From Auanema rhodensis (lineage: Eukaryota > Nematoda > Chromadorea > Rhabditida > Rhabditidae), in the NCBI GenBank assembly GCA_964057225.1, contig OZ059900.1:16321638-16385637 (forward strand): a stretch of DNA of 64,000 nt, in the 5' to 3' direction. A program made the translations under genes and the position numbers. Shown in pieces: positions 9,875 to 21,993 of this stretch; the stretch's first letter is position 1; every line of letters starts with the position of its first letter. The notes under the pieces were generated by a model. It was not told the origin of the DNA and did not search any database. It was given only the letters and a program-made list of their open reading frames with translations.

Positions 9875-12759
9875 TCTAGTGTTCAGCATGTAAAATGATT
9901 CATTTTAGTATGTAACACGCTGAAATTCGTTGCATTTGACGACTCATATGAACAAAAATCGATTTAATCAATATTAGCCATAAGGGGCGTGCCCTCAGAA
10001 TATGCTAATTTCCTTAATTTTCTAACCCCTGTTTTTTTGTCGTGAAAGTGGAACTAGACGTTGTACGAACAATTTTGAGCTAGGTTTCATTGACATTGCA
10101 TGAGTTTGAACACATGAAATCGTAAGTCAAAACCTTGTTTACAGCGAAATTTCCAAAAACTGGTTTTCCAGCATAATAAAATATTTCTCATGGGAAATAC
10201 TGTGTTTTTGTATTTTTCTAGTGTTCAGCATGTAAAATGCTTCATTTTAGTATGTAACACGCTGAAATTCGTTGCATTTGACGACTTATATGAACAAAAA
10301 TCGATTTAATCAATATTAGCCATAAGGGGCGTGCCCTCAGAATATGCTAATTTCCTTAATTTTCTAACCCCTGTTTTTTTGTCGTGAAAGTGGAACTAGA
10401 CGTTGTACGAACAATTTTGAGCTAGGTTTCATTGACATTGCATGAGTTTGAACACATGAAATCGTAAGTCAAAACCTTGTTTACAGCGAAATTTCCAAAA
10501 ACTGGTTTTCCAGCATAATAAAATATTTCTCATGCGAAATACTGTGTTTTTGTATTTTTCTAGTGTTCAGCATGTAAAATGCTTCATTTTAGTATGTAAC
10601 ACGCTGAAATTCGTTGCATTTGACAACTCATATGAACAAAAATCGATTTAATCAATATTAGCCATAATAAAATATTTCTCATGGGAAATACTGTGTTTTT
10701 GTATTTTTCTAGTGTTCAGCATGTAAAATGATTCATTTTAGTATGTAACACGCTGAAATTCGTTGCATTTGACGACTCATATGAACAAAAATCGATTTAA
10801 TCAATATTAGACATAAGGGGCGTGCCCTCAGAATATGCTAATTTCCTTAATTTTCTAACCCCTGTTTTTTTGTCGTGAAAGTGGAACTAGACGTTGTACG
10901 AACAATTTTGAGCTAGGTTTCATTGACATTGCATGAGCTTGAACACATGAAATCGTAAGTCAAAACCTTGTTTACAGCGAAATTTCCAAAAACTGGTTTT
11001 CCAGCATAATAAAATATTTCTCATGGGAAATACTGTGTTTTTGTATTTTTCTAGTGTTCAGCATGTAAAATGCTTCATTTTAGTATGTAACACGCTGAAA
11101 TTCGTTGCATTTGACGACTTATATGAACAAAAATCGATTTAATCAATATTAGCCATAAGGGGCGTGCCCTCAGAATATGCTAATTTCCTTAATTTTCTAA
11201 CCCCTGTTTTTTTGTCGTGAAAGTGGAACTAGACGTTGTACGAACAATTTTGAGCTAGGTTTCATTGACATTGCATGAGTTTGAACACATGAAATCGTAA
11301 GTCAAAACCTTGTTTACAGCGAAATTTCCAAAAACTGGTTTTCCAGCATAATAAAATATTTCTCATGGGAAATACTGTGTTTTTGTATTTTTCTAGTGTT
11401 CAGCATGTAAAATGCTTCATTTTAGTATGTAACACGCTGAAATTCGTTGCATTTGACGACTCATATGAACAAAAATCGATTTAATCAATATTAGCCATAA
11501 GGGGCGTGCCCTCAGAATATGCTAATTTCCTTAATTTTCTAACCCCTGTTTTTTTGTCGTGAAAGTGGAACTAGACGTTGTACGAACAATTTTGAGCTAA
11601 GTTTCATTGACATTGCATGAGTTTGAACACATGAAATCGTAAGTCAAAACCTTGTTTACAGCGAAATTTCCAAAAACTGGTTTTCCAGCATAATAAAATA
11701 TTTCTCATGGGAAATACTGTGTTTTTGTATTTTTCTAGTGTTCAGCATGTAAAATGCTTCATTTTAGTATGTAACACGCTGAAATTCGTTGCATTTGACG
11801 ACTCATATGAACAAAAATCGATTTAATCAATATTAGCCATAAGGGGCGTGCCCTCAGAATATGCTAATTTCCTTAATTTTCTAACCTCTGTTTTTTTGTC
11901 GTGAAAGTGGAACTAAACGTTGTACGAACGATTTTGAGCTAGGTTTCATTGACATTGCATGAGTTTGAACACATGAAATCGTAAGTCAAAACCTTGTTTA
12001 CAGCGAAATTTCCAAAAACTGGTTTTCCAGCATAATAAAATATTTCTCATGGGAAATACTGTGTTTTTGTATTTTTCTAGTGTTCAGCATGTAAAATGCT
12101 TCATATTAGTATGTAACACGCTGAAATTCGTTGCATTTGACGACTCATATGAACAAAAATCGATTTAATCAATATTAGCCATAAGGGGCGTGCCCTCAGA
12201 ATATGCTAATTTCCTTAATTTTCTAACCCCTGTTTTTTTGTCGTGAAAGTGGAACTAGACGTTGTACGAACAATTTTGAGCTAAGTTTCATTGACATTGC
12301 ATGAGTTTGAACACATGAAATCGTAAGTCAAAACCTTGTTTACAGCGAAATTTCCAAAAACTGGTTTTCCAGCATAATAAAATATTTCTCATGGGAAATA
12401 CTGTGTTTTTGTTTTTTTCTAGTGTTCAGCATGTAAAATGCTTCATTTTAGTATGTAACACGCTGAAATTCGTTGCATTTGACGAATCATATGAACAAAA
12501 ATCGATTTAATCAATATTAGCCATAAGGGGCGTGCCCTCAGAATATGCTAATTTCCTTAATTTTCTAACCCCTGTTTTTTTGTCGTGAAAGTGGAACTAG
12601 ACGTTGTACGAACAATTTTGAGCTAGGTTTCATTGACATTGCATGAGTTTGAACACATGAAATCGTAAGTCAAAACCTTGTTTACAGCGAAATTTCCAAA
12701 AACTGGTTTTCCAGCATAATAAAATATTTCTCATGGGAAATACTGTGTTTTTGTATTTT
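9875..12759. repeat. Segmental duplication, copy B (offset 6,989 bp)
   Basis: Counterpart of 2886-5770 with the same nine-unit barcode order including the truncated monomer. Private changes include catgcgaaat near 10535 (G319C), gcatgagcttg near 10937 and gaacgatt near 11929. These independent mutations show that the two copies have existed separately for some time and are not one locus assembled twice. Confidence 0.85.
10559..10707. repeat. Truncated 149-bp monomer (third of three)
   Basis: Same deletion joint (cataa at 10663-10667) and G67A change as units 2737 and 3570. It sits 6,989 bp after the unit at 3570 and is followed by the same two barcoded monomers, so it was copied here as part of a multi-kilobase duplication rather than by a new deletion. 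It lacks the private 3655 change of its counterpart, so that change arose after the copying. Confidence 0.95.
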
Positions 12760-15700
12760 TCTAGTGTTCAGCATGTAAAATGCTTCATATTAGTATGTAA
12801 CACGCTGAAATTCGTTGCATTTGACGACTCATATGAACAAAAATCGATTTAATCAATATTAGCCATAAGGGGCGTGCCCTCAGAATATGCTAATTTCCTT
12901 AATTTTCTAACCCCTGTTTTTTTGTCGTGAAAGTGGAACTAGACGTTGTACGAACAATTTTGAGCTAAGTTTCATTGACATTGCATGAGTTTGAACACAT
13001 GAAATCGTAAGTCAAAACCTTGTTTACAGCGAAATTTCCAAAAACTGGTTTTCCAGCATAATAAAATATTTCTCATGGGAAATACTGTGTTTTTGTTTTT
13101 TTCTAGTGTTCAGCATGTAAAATGCTTCATTTTAGTATGTAACACGCTGAAATTCGTTGCATTTGACGAATCATATGAACAAAAATCGATTTAATCAATA
13201 TTAGCCATAAGGGGCGTGCCCTCAGAATATGCTAATTTCCTTAATTTTCTAACCCCTGTTTTTTTGTCGTGAAAGTGGAACTAGACGTTGTACGAACAAT
13301 TTTGAGCTAAGTTTCATTGACATTGCATGAGTTTGAACACATGAAATCGTAAGTCAAAACCTTGTTTACAGCGAAATTTCCAAAAACTGGTTTTCCAGCA
13401 TAATAAAATATTTCTCATGGGAAATACTGTGTTTTTGTTTTTTTCTAGTGTTCAGCATGTAAAATGCTTCATTTTAGTATGTAACACGCTGAAATTCGTT
13501 GCATTTGACGAATCATATGAACAAAAATCGATTTAATCAATATTAGCCATAAGGGGCGTGCCCTCAGAATATGCTAATTTCCTTAATTTTCTAACCCCTG
13601 TTTTTTTGTCGTGAAAGTGGAACTAGACGTTGTACGAACAATTTTGAGCTAGGTTTCATTGACATTGCATGAGTTTGAACACATGAAATCGTAAGTCAAA
13701 ACCTTGTTTACAGCGAAATTTCCAAAAACTGGTTTTCCAGCATAATAAAATATTTCTCATGGGAAATACTGTGTTTTTGTATTTTACTAGTGTTCAGCAT
13801 GTAAAATGCTTCATTTTAGTATGTAACACGCTGAAATTCGTTGCATTTGACGACTCATATGAACAAAAATCGATTTAATCAATATTAGCCATAAGGGGCG
13901 TGCCCTCAGAATATGCTAATTTCCTTAATTTTCTAACCTCTGTTTTTTTGTCGTGAAAGTGGAACTAAACGTTGTACGAACAATTTTGAGCTAGGTTTCA
14001 TTGACATTGCATGAGTTTGAACACATGAAATCGTAAGTCAAAACCTTGTTTACAGCGAAATTTCCAAAAACTGGTTTTCCAGCATAATAAAATATTTCTC
14101 ATGGGAAATACTGTGTTTTTGTATTTTTCTAGTGTTCAGCATGTAAAATGCTTCATATTAGTATGTAACACGCTGAAATTCGTTGCATTTGACGACTCAT
14201 ATGAACAAAAATCGATTTAATCAATATTAGCCATAAGGGGCGTGCCCTCAGAATATGCTAATTTCCTTAATTTTCTAACCCCTGTTTTTTTGTCGTGAAA
14301 GTGGAACTAGACGTTGTACGAACAATTTTGAGCTAAGTTTCATTGACATTGCATGAGTTTGAACACATGAAATCGTAAGTCAAAACCTTGTTTACAGCGA
14401 AATTTCCAAAAACTGGTTTTCCAGCATAATAAAATATTTCTCATGGGAAATACTGTGTTTTTGTTTTTTTCTAGTGTTCAGCATGTAAAATGCTTCATTT
14501 TAGTATGTAACACGCTGAAATTCGTTGCATTTGACGAATCATATGAACAAAAATCGATTTAATCAATATTAGCCATAAGGGGCGTGCCCTCAGAATATGC
14601 TAATTTCCTTAATTTTCTAACCCCTGTTTTTTTGTCGTGAAAGTGGAACTAGACGTTGTACGAACAATTTTGAGCTAGGTTTCATTGACATTGCATGAGT
14701 TTGAACACATGAAATCGTAAGTCAAAACCTTGTTTACAGCGAAATTTCCAAAAACTGGTTTTCCAGCATAATAAAATATTTCTCATGGGAAATACTGTGT
14801 TTTTGTATTTTACTAGTGTTCAGCATGTAAAATGCTTCATTTTAGTATGTAACACGCTGAAATTCGTTGCATTTGACGACTCATATGAACAAAAATCGAT
14901 TTAATCAATATTAGCCATAAGGGGCGTGCCCTCAGAATATGCTAATTTCCTTAATTTTCTAACCCCTGTTTTTTTGTCGTGAAAGTGGAACTAGACGTTG
15001 TACGAACAATTTTGAGCTAAGTTTCATTGACATTGCATGAGTTTGAACACATGAAATCGTAAGTCAAAACCTTGTTTACAGCGAAATTTCCAAAAACTGG
15101 TTTTCCAGCATAATAAAATATTTCTCATGGGAAATACTGTGTTTTTGTTTTTTTCTAGTGTTCAGCATGTAAAATGCTTCATTTTAGTATGTAACACGCT
15201 GAAATTCGTTGCATTTGACGAATCATATGAACAAAAATCGATTTAATCAATATTAGCCATAAGGGGCGTGCCCTCAGAATATGCTAATTTCCTTAATTTT
15301 CTAACCCCTGTTTTTTTGTCGTGAAAGTGGAACTAGACGTTGTACGAACAATTTTGAGCTAGGTTTCATTGACATTGCATGAGTTTGAACACATGAAATC
15401 GTAAGTCAAAACCTTGTTTACAGCGAAATTTCCAAAAACTGGTTTTCCAGCATAATAAAATATTTCTCATGGGAAATACTGTGTTTTTGTATTTTACTAG
15501 TGTTCAGCATGTAAAATGCTTCATTTTAGTATGTAACACGCTGAAATTCGTTGCATTTGACGACTCATATGAACAAAAATCGATTTAATCAATATTAGCC
15601 ATAAGGGGCGTGCCCTCAGAATATGCTAATTTCCTTAATTTTCTAACCCCTGTTTTTTTGTCGTGAAAGTGGAACTAGACGTTGTACGAACAATTTTGAG

Positions 15701-17205
15701 CTAGGTTTCATTGACATTGCATGAGTTTGAACACATGAAATCGTAAGTCAAAACCTTGTTTACAGCGAAATTTCCAAAAACTGGTTTTCCAGCATAATAA
15801 AATATTTCTCATGGGAAATACTGTGTTTTTGTATTTTTCTAGTGTTCAGCATGTAAAATGCTTCATTTTAGTATGTAACACGCTGAAATTCGTTGCATTT
15901 GACGACTCATATGAACAAAAATCGATTTAATCAATATTAGCCATAAGGGGCGTGCCCTCAGAATATGCTAATTTCCTTAATTTTCTAACCCCTGTTTTTT
16001 TGTCGTGAAAGTGGAACTAGACGTTGTACGAACAATTTTGAACTAGGTTTCATTGACATTGCATGAGTTTGAACACATGAAATCGTAAGTCAAAACCTTG
16101 TTTACAGCGAAATTTCCAAAAACTGGTTTTCCAGCATAATAAAATATTTCTCATGGGAAATACTGTGTTTTTGTATTTTTCTAGTGTTCAGCATGTAAAA
16201 TGCTTCATTTTAGTATGTAACACGCTGAAATTCGTTGCATTCGACGACTCATATGAACAAAAATCGATTTAATCAATATTAGCCATAAGGGGCGTGCCCT
16301 CAGAATATGCTAATTTCCTTAATTTTCTAACCCCTGTTTTTTTGTCGTGAAAGTGGAACTACACGTTGTACGAACAATTTTGAGCTAGGTTTCATTGACA
16401 TTGCATGAGTTTGAACACATGAAATCGTAAGTCAAAACCTTGTTTACAGCGAAATTTCCAAAAACTGGTTTTCCAGCATAATAAAATATTTCTCATGGGA
16501 AATACTGTGTTTTCGTATTTTTCTAGTGTTCAGCATGTAAAATGCTTCATTTTAGTATGTAACACGCTGAAATTCGTTGCATTTGACGAATCATATGAAC
16601 AAAAATCGATTTAATCAATATTAGCCATAAGGGGCGTGCCCTCAGAATATGCTAATTTCCTTAATTTTCTAACCCCTGTTTTTTTGTCGTGAAAGTGGAA
16701 CTAGACGTTGTACGAACAATTTTGAGCTAGGTTTCATTGACATTGCATGAGTTTGAACACATGAAATCGTAAGTCAAAACCTTGTTTACAGCGAAATTTC
16801 CAAAAACTGGTTTTCCAGCATAATAAAATATTTCTCATGGGAAATACTGTGTTTTTGTATTTTACTAGTGTTCAGCATGTAAAATGCTTCATTTTAGTAT
16901 GTAACACGCTGAAATTCGTTGCATTTGACGACTCATATGAACAAAAATCGATTTAATCAATATTAGCCATAAGGGGCGTGCCCTCAGAATATGCTAATTT
17001 CCTTAATTTTCTAACCCCTGTTTTTTTGTCGTGAAAGTGGAACTAGACGTTGTACGAACAATTTTGAGCTAGGTTTCATTGACATTGCATGAGTTTGAAC
17101 ACATGAAATCGTAAGTCAAAACCTTGTTTACAGCGAAATTTCCAAAAACTGGTTTTCCAGCATAATAAAATATTTCTCATGGGAAATACTGTGTTTTTGT
17201 ATTTT
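12760..17205. repeat. Mixed block of 13 monomers
   Basis: Unit order by barcode: 12760 atatta/ctaag; 13102 gaatcat/ctaag; 13444 gaatcat; a type X trimer at 13786-14811; 14812 ctaag; 15154 gaatcat; 15496 common; 15838 gaactagg; 16180 cattcgacg/actacacg ending in ttttcg; 16522 gaatcat ending in gtatttta; 16864 common. The pair 16180-16863 resembles the first two monomers of type Y (7823-8506) and the pair 27124-27807. Monomer 13102 mixes gaatcat with ctaag, otherwise markers of neighbouring units, so it looks recombinant. No gene or non-satellite sequence is present. Confidence 0.75.
16230..16246 (+). promoter_or_regulatory. CENP-B-box-like 17-mer (best variant)
   Basis: The CENP-B box core is TTCG, four free bases, A, two free bases, then CGGG. 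Monomer positions 51-67 read attcgttgcatttgacg in the consensus, matching 6 of 9 core bases. Monomers with T63C (cattcgacg), such as this one, match 7 of 9; the last two core bases remain AC instead of GG. About 18 monomers carry this variant (for example 7823, 27124, 28492, 32597, 44568, 46962). A 7/9 match is expected roughly once by chance in a 342-bp monomer read on both strands, so binding is unproven. Confidence 0.25.
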
Positions 17206-20200
17206 TCTAGTGTTCAGCATGTAAAATGCTTCATTTTAGTATGTAACACGCTGAAATTCGTTGCATTTGACGACTCATATGAACAAAAATCGATTTAATC
17301 AATATTAGCCATAAGGGGCGTGCCCTCAGAATATGCTAATTTCCTTAATTTTCTAACCTCTGTTTTTTTGTCGTGAAAGTGGAACTAAACGTTGTACGAA
17401 CAATTTTGAGCTAGGTTTCATTGACATTGCATGAGTTTGAACACATGAAATCGTAAGTCAAAACCTTGTTTACAGCGAAATTTCCAAAAACTGGTTTTCC
17501 AGCATAATAAAATATTTCTCATGGGAAATACTGTGTTTTTGTATTTTTCTAGTGTTCAGCATGTAAAATGCTTCATATTAGTATGTAACACGCTGAAATT
17601 CGTTGCATTTGACGACTCATATGAACAAAAATCGATTTAATCAATATTAGCCATAAGGGGCGTGCCCTCAGAATATGCTAATTTCCTTAATTTTCTAACC
17701 TCTGTTTTTTTGTCGTGAAAGTGGAACTAAACGTTGTACGAACAATTTTGAGCTAGGTTTCATTGACATTGCATGAGTTTGAACACATGAAATCGTAAGT
17801 CAAAACCTTGTTTACAGCGAAATTTCCAAAAACTGGTTTTCCAGCATAATAAAATATTTCTCATGGGAAATACTGTGTTTTTGTATTTTTCTAGTGTTCA
17901 GCATGTAAAATGCTTCATATTAGTATGTAACACGCTGAAATTCGTTGCATTTGACGACTCATATGAACAAAAATCGATTTAATCAATATTAGCCATAAGG
18001 GGCGTGCCCTCAGAATATGCTAATTTCCTTAATTTTCTAACCCCTGTTTTTTTGTCGTGAAAGTGGAACTAGACGTTGTACGAACAATTTTGAGCTAAGT
18101 TTCATTGACATTGCATGAGTTTGAACACATGAAATCGTAAGTCAAAACCTTGTTTACAGCGAAATTTCCAAAAACTGGTTTTCCAGCATAATAAAATATT
18201 TCTCATGGGAAATACTGTGTTTTTGTTTTTTTCTAGTGTTCAGCATGTAAAATGCTTCATTTTAGTATGTAACACGCTGAAATTCGTTGCATTTGACGAA
18301 TCATATGAACAAAAATCGATTTAATCAATATTAGCCATAAGGGGCGTGCCCTCAGAATATGCTAATTTCCTTAATTTTCTAACCCCTGTTTTTTTGTCGT
18401 GAAAGTGGAACTAGACGTTGTACGAACAATTTTGAGCTAGGTTTCATTGACATTGCATGAGTTTGAACACATGAAATCGTAAGTCAAAACCTTGTTTACA
18501 GCGAAATTTCCAAAAACTGGTTTTCCAGCATAATAAAATATTTCTCATGGGAAATACTGTGTTTTTGTTTTTTTCTAGTGTTCAGCATGTAAAATGCTTC
18601 ATTTTAGTATGTAACACGCTGAAATTCGTTGCATTTGACGAATCATATGAACAAAAATCGATTTAATCAATATTAGCCATAAGGGGCGTGCCCTCAGAAT
18701 ATGCTAATTTCCTTAATTTTCTAACCCCTGTTTTTTTGTCGTGAAAGTGGAACTAGACGTTGTACGAACAATTTTGAGCTAGGTTTCATTGACATTGCAT
18801 GAGTTTGAACACATGAAATCGTAAGTCAAAACCTTGTTTACAGCGAAATTTCCAAAAACTGGTTTTCCAGCATAATAAAATATTTCTCATGGGAAATACT
18901 GTGTTTTTGTATTTTTCTAGTGTTCAGCATGTAAAATGCTTCATTTTAGTATGTAACACGCTGAAATTCGTTGCATTTGACGACTCATATGAACAAAAAT
19001 CGATTTAATCAATATTAGCCATAAGGGGCGTGCCCTCAGAATATGCTAATTTCCTTAATTTTCTAACCTCTGTTTTTTTGTCGTGAAAGTGGAACTAAAC
19101 GTTGTACGAACAATTTTGAGCTAGGTTTCATTGACATTGCATGAGTTTGAACACATGAAATCGTACGTCAAAACCTTGTTTACAGCGAAATTTCCAAAAA
19201 CTGGTTTTCCAGCATAATAAAATATTTCTCATGGGAAATACTGTGTTTTTGTATTTTTCTAGTGTTCAGCATGTAAAATGCTTCATATTAGTATGTAACA
19301 CGCTGAAATTCGTTGCATTTGACGACTCATATGAACAAAAATCGATTTAATCAATATTAGCCATAAGGGGCGTGCCCTCAGAATATGCTAATTTCCTTAA
19401 TTTTCTAACCTCTGTTTTTTTGTCGTGAAAGTGGAACTAAACGTTGTACGAACAATTTTGAGCTAGGTTTCATTGACATTGCATGAGTTTGAACACATGA
19501 AATCGTAAGTCAAAACCTTGTTTACAGCGAAATTTCCAAAAACTGGTTTTCCAGCATAATAAAATATTTCTCATGGGAAATACTGTGTTTTTGTATTTTT
19601 CTAGTGTTCAGCATGTAAAATGCTTCATATTAGTATGTAACACGCTGAAATTCGTTGCATTTGACGACTCATATGAACAAAAATCGATTTAATCAATATT
19701 AGCCATAAGGGGCGTGCCCTCAGAATATGCTAATTTCCTTAATTTTCTAACCCCTGTTTTTTTGTCGTGAAAGTGGAACTAGACGTTGTACGAACAATTT
19801 TGAGCTAAGTTTCATTGACATTGCATGAGTTTGAACACATGAAATCGTAAGTCAAAACCTTGTTTACAGCGAAATTTCCAAAAACTGGTTTTCCAGCATA
19901 ATAAAATATTTCTCATGGGAAATACTGTGTTTTTGTTTTTTTCTAGTGTTCAGCATGTAAAATGCTTCATTTTAGTATGTAACACGCTGAAATTCGTTGC
20001 ATTTGACGAATCATATGAACAAAAATCGATTTAATCAATATTAGCCATAAGGGGCGTGCCCTCAGAATATGCTAATTTCCTTAATTTTCTAACCCCTGTT
20101 TTTTTGTCGTGAAAGTGGAACTAGACGTTGTACGAACAATTTTGAGCTAGGTTTCATTGACATTGCATGAGTTTGAACACATGAAATCGTAAGTCAAAAC

Positions 20201-20625
20201 CTTGTTTACAGCGAAATTTCCAAAAACTGGTTTTCCAGCATAATAAAATATTTCTCATGGGAAATACTGTGTTTTTGTTTTTTTCTAGTGTTCAGCATGT
20301 AAAATGCTTCATTTTAGTATGTAACACGCTGAAATTCGTTGCATTTGACGAATCATATGAACAAAAATCGATTTAATCAATATTAGCCATAAGGGGCGTG
20401 CCCTCAGAATATGCTAATTTCCTTAATTTTCTAACCCCTGTTTTTTTGTCGTGAAAGTGGAACTAGACGTTGTACGAACAATTTTGAGCTAGGTTTCATT
20501 GACATTGCATGAGTTTGAACACATGAAATCGTAAGTCAAAACCTTGTTTACAGCGAAATTTCCAAAAACTGGTTTTCCAGCATAATAAAATATTTCTCAT
20601 GGGAAATACTGTGTTTTTGTATTTT
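17206..20625. repeat. Five-monomer unit, two tandem copies (1,710 bp each)
   Basis: Unit order is [cctctg + actaaacg] [atatta + cctctg + actaaacg] [atatta + ctaag, gttttttt end] [gaatcat, gttttttt end] [gaatcat]. Copies are 17206-18915 and 18916-20625. Compared with type X (first, third and fifth monomers) it has gained a chimeric monomer, with the left part of the atatta type and the right part of the cctctg type, and a second gaatcat monomer. The second copy has a private gtacgtc change at 19166, and the two copies end differently (gtattttt against gtatttta). Confidence 0.82.
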
Positions 20626-20967
20626 ACTAGTGTTCAGCATGTAAAATGCTTCATTTTAGTATGTAACACGCTGAAATTCGTTGCATTTGACGACTCATAT
20701 GAACAAAAATCGATTTAATCAATATTAGCCATAAGGGGCGTGCCCTCAGAATATGCTAATTTCCTTAATTTTCTAACCCCTGTTTTTTTGTCGTGAAAGT
20801 GGAACTAGACGTTGTACGAACAATTTTGAGCTAGGTTTCATTGACATTGCATGAGTTTGAACACATGAAATCGTAAGTCAAAACCTTGTTTACAGCGAAA
20901 TTTCCAAAAACTGGTTTTCCAGCATAATAAAATATTTCTCATGGGAAATACTGTGTTTTTGTATTTT

Positions 20968-21993
20968 TCTAGTGTTCAGCATGTAAAATGCTTCATTTTA
21001 GTATGTAACACGCTGAAATTCGTTGCATTTGACGACTCATATGAACAAAAATCGATTTAATCAATATTAGCCATAAGGGGCGTGCCCTCAGAATATGCTA
21101 ATTTCCTTAATTTTCTAACCTCTGTTTTTTTGTCGTGAAAGTGGAACTAAACGTTGTACGAACAATTTTGAGCTAGGTTTCATTGACATTGCATGAGTTT
21201 GAACACATGAAATCGTAAGTCAAAACCTTGTTTACAGCGAAATTTCCAAAAACTGGTTTTCCAGCATAATAAAATATTTCTCATGGGAAATACTGTGTTT
21301 TTGTATTTTTCTAGTGTTCAGCATGTAAAATGCTTCATATTAGTATGTAACACGCTGAAATTCGTTGCATTTGACGACTCATATGAACAAAAATCGATTT
21401 AATCAATATTAGCCATAAGGGGCGTGCCCTCAGAATATGCTAATTTCCTTAATTTTCTAACCCCTGTTTTTTTGTCGTGAAAGTGGAACTAGACGTTGTA
21501 CGAACAATTTTGAGCTAAGTTTCATTGACATTGCATGAGTTTGAACACATGAAATCGTAAGTCAAAACCTTGTTTACAGCGAAATTTCCAAAAACTGGTT
21601 TTCCAGCATAATAAAATATTTCTCATGGGAAATACTGTGTTTTTGTTTTTTTCTAGTGTTCAGCATGTAAAATGCTTCATTTTAGTATGTAACACGCTGA
21701 AATTCGTTGCATTTGACGAATCATATGAACAAAAATCGATTTAATCAATATTAGCCATAAGGGGCGTGCCCTCAGAATATGCTAATTTCCTTAATTTTCT
21801 AACCCCTGTTTTTTTGTCGTGAAAGTGGAACTAGACGTTGTACGAACAATTTTGAGCTAGGTTTCATTGACATTGCATGAGTTTGAACACATGAAATCGT
21901 AAGTCAAAACCTTGTTTACAGCGAAATTTCCAAAAACTGGTTTTCCAGCATAATAAAATATTTCTCATGGGAAATACTGTGTTTTTGTTTTTT
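20968..21993. repeat. Three-monomer unit type X
   Basis: Order [cctctg + actaaacg] [atatta + ctaag] [gaatcat, gttttttt end], standing between the tandem five-monomer units and the third five-monomer copy. The unit at 20626 between them is of the common type. The coexistence of three- and five-monomer versions side by side supports origin of the longer by internal duplication or unequal exchange. Confidence 0.78.
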
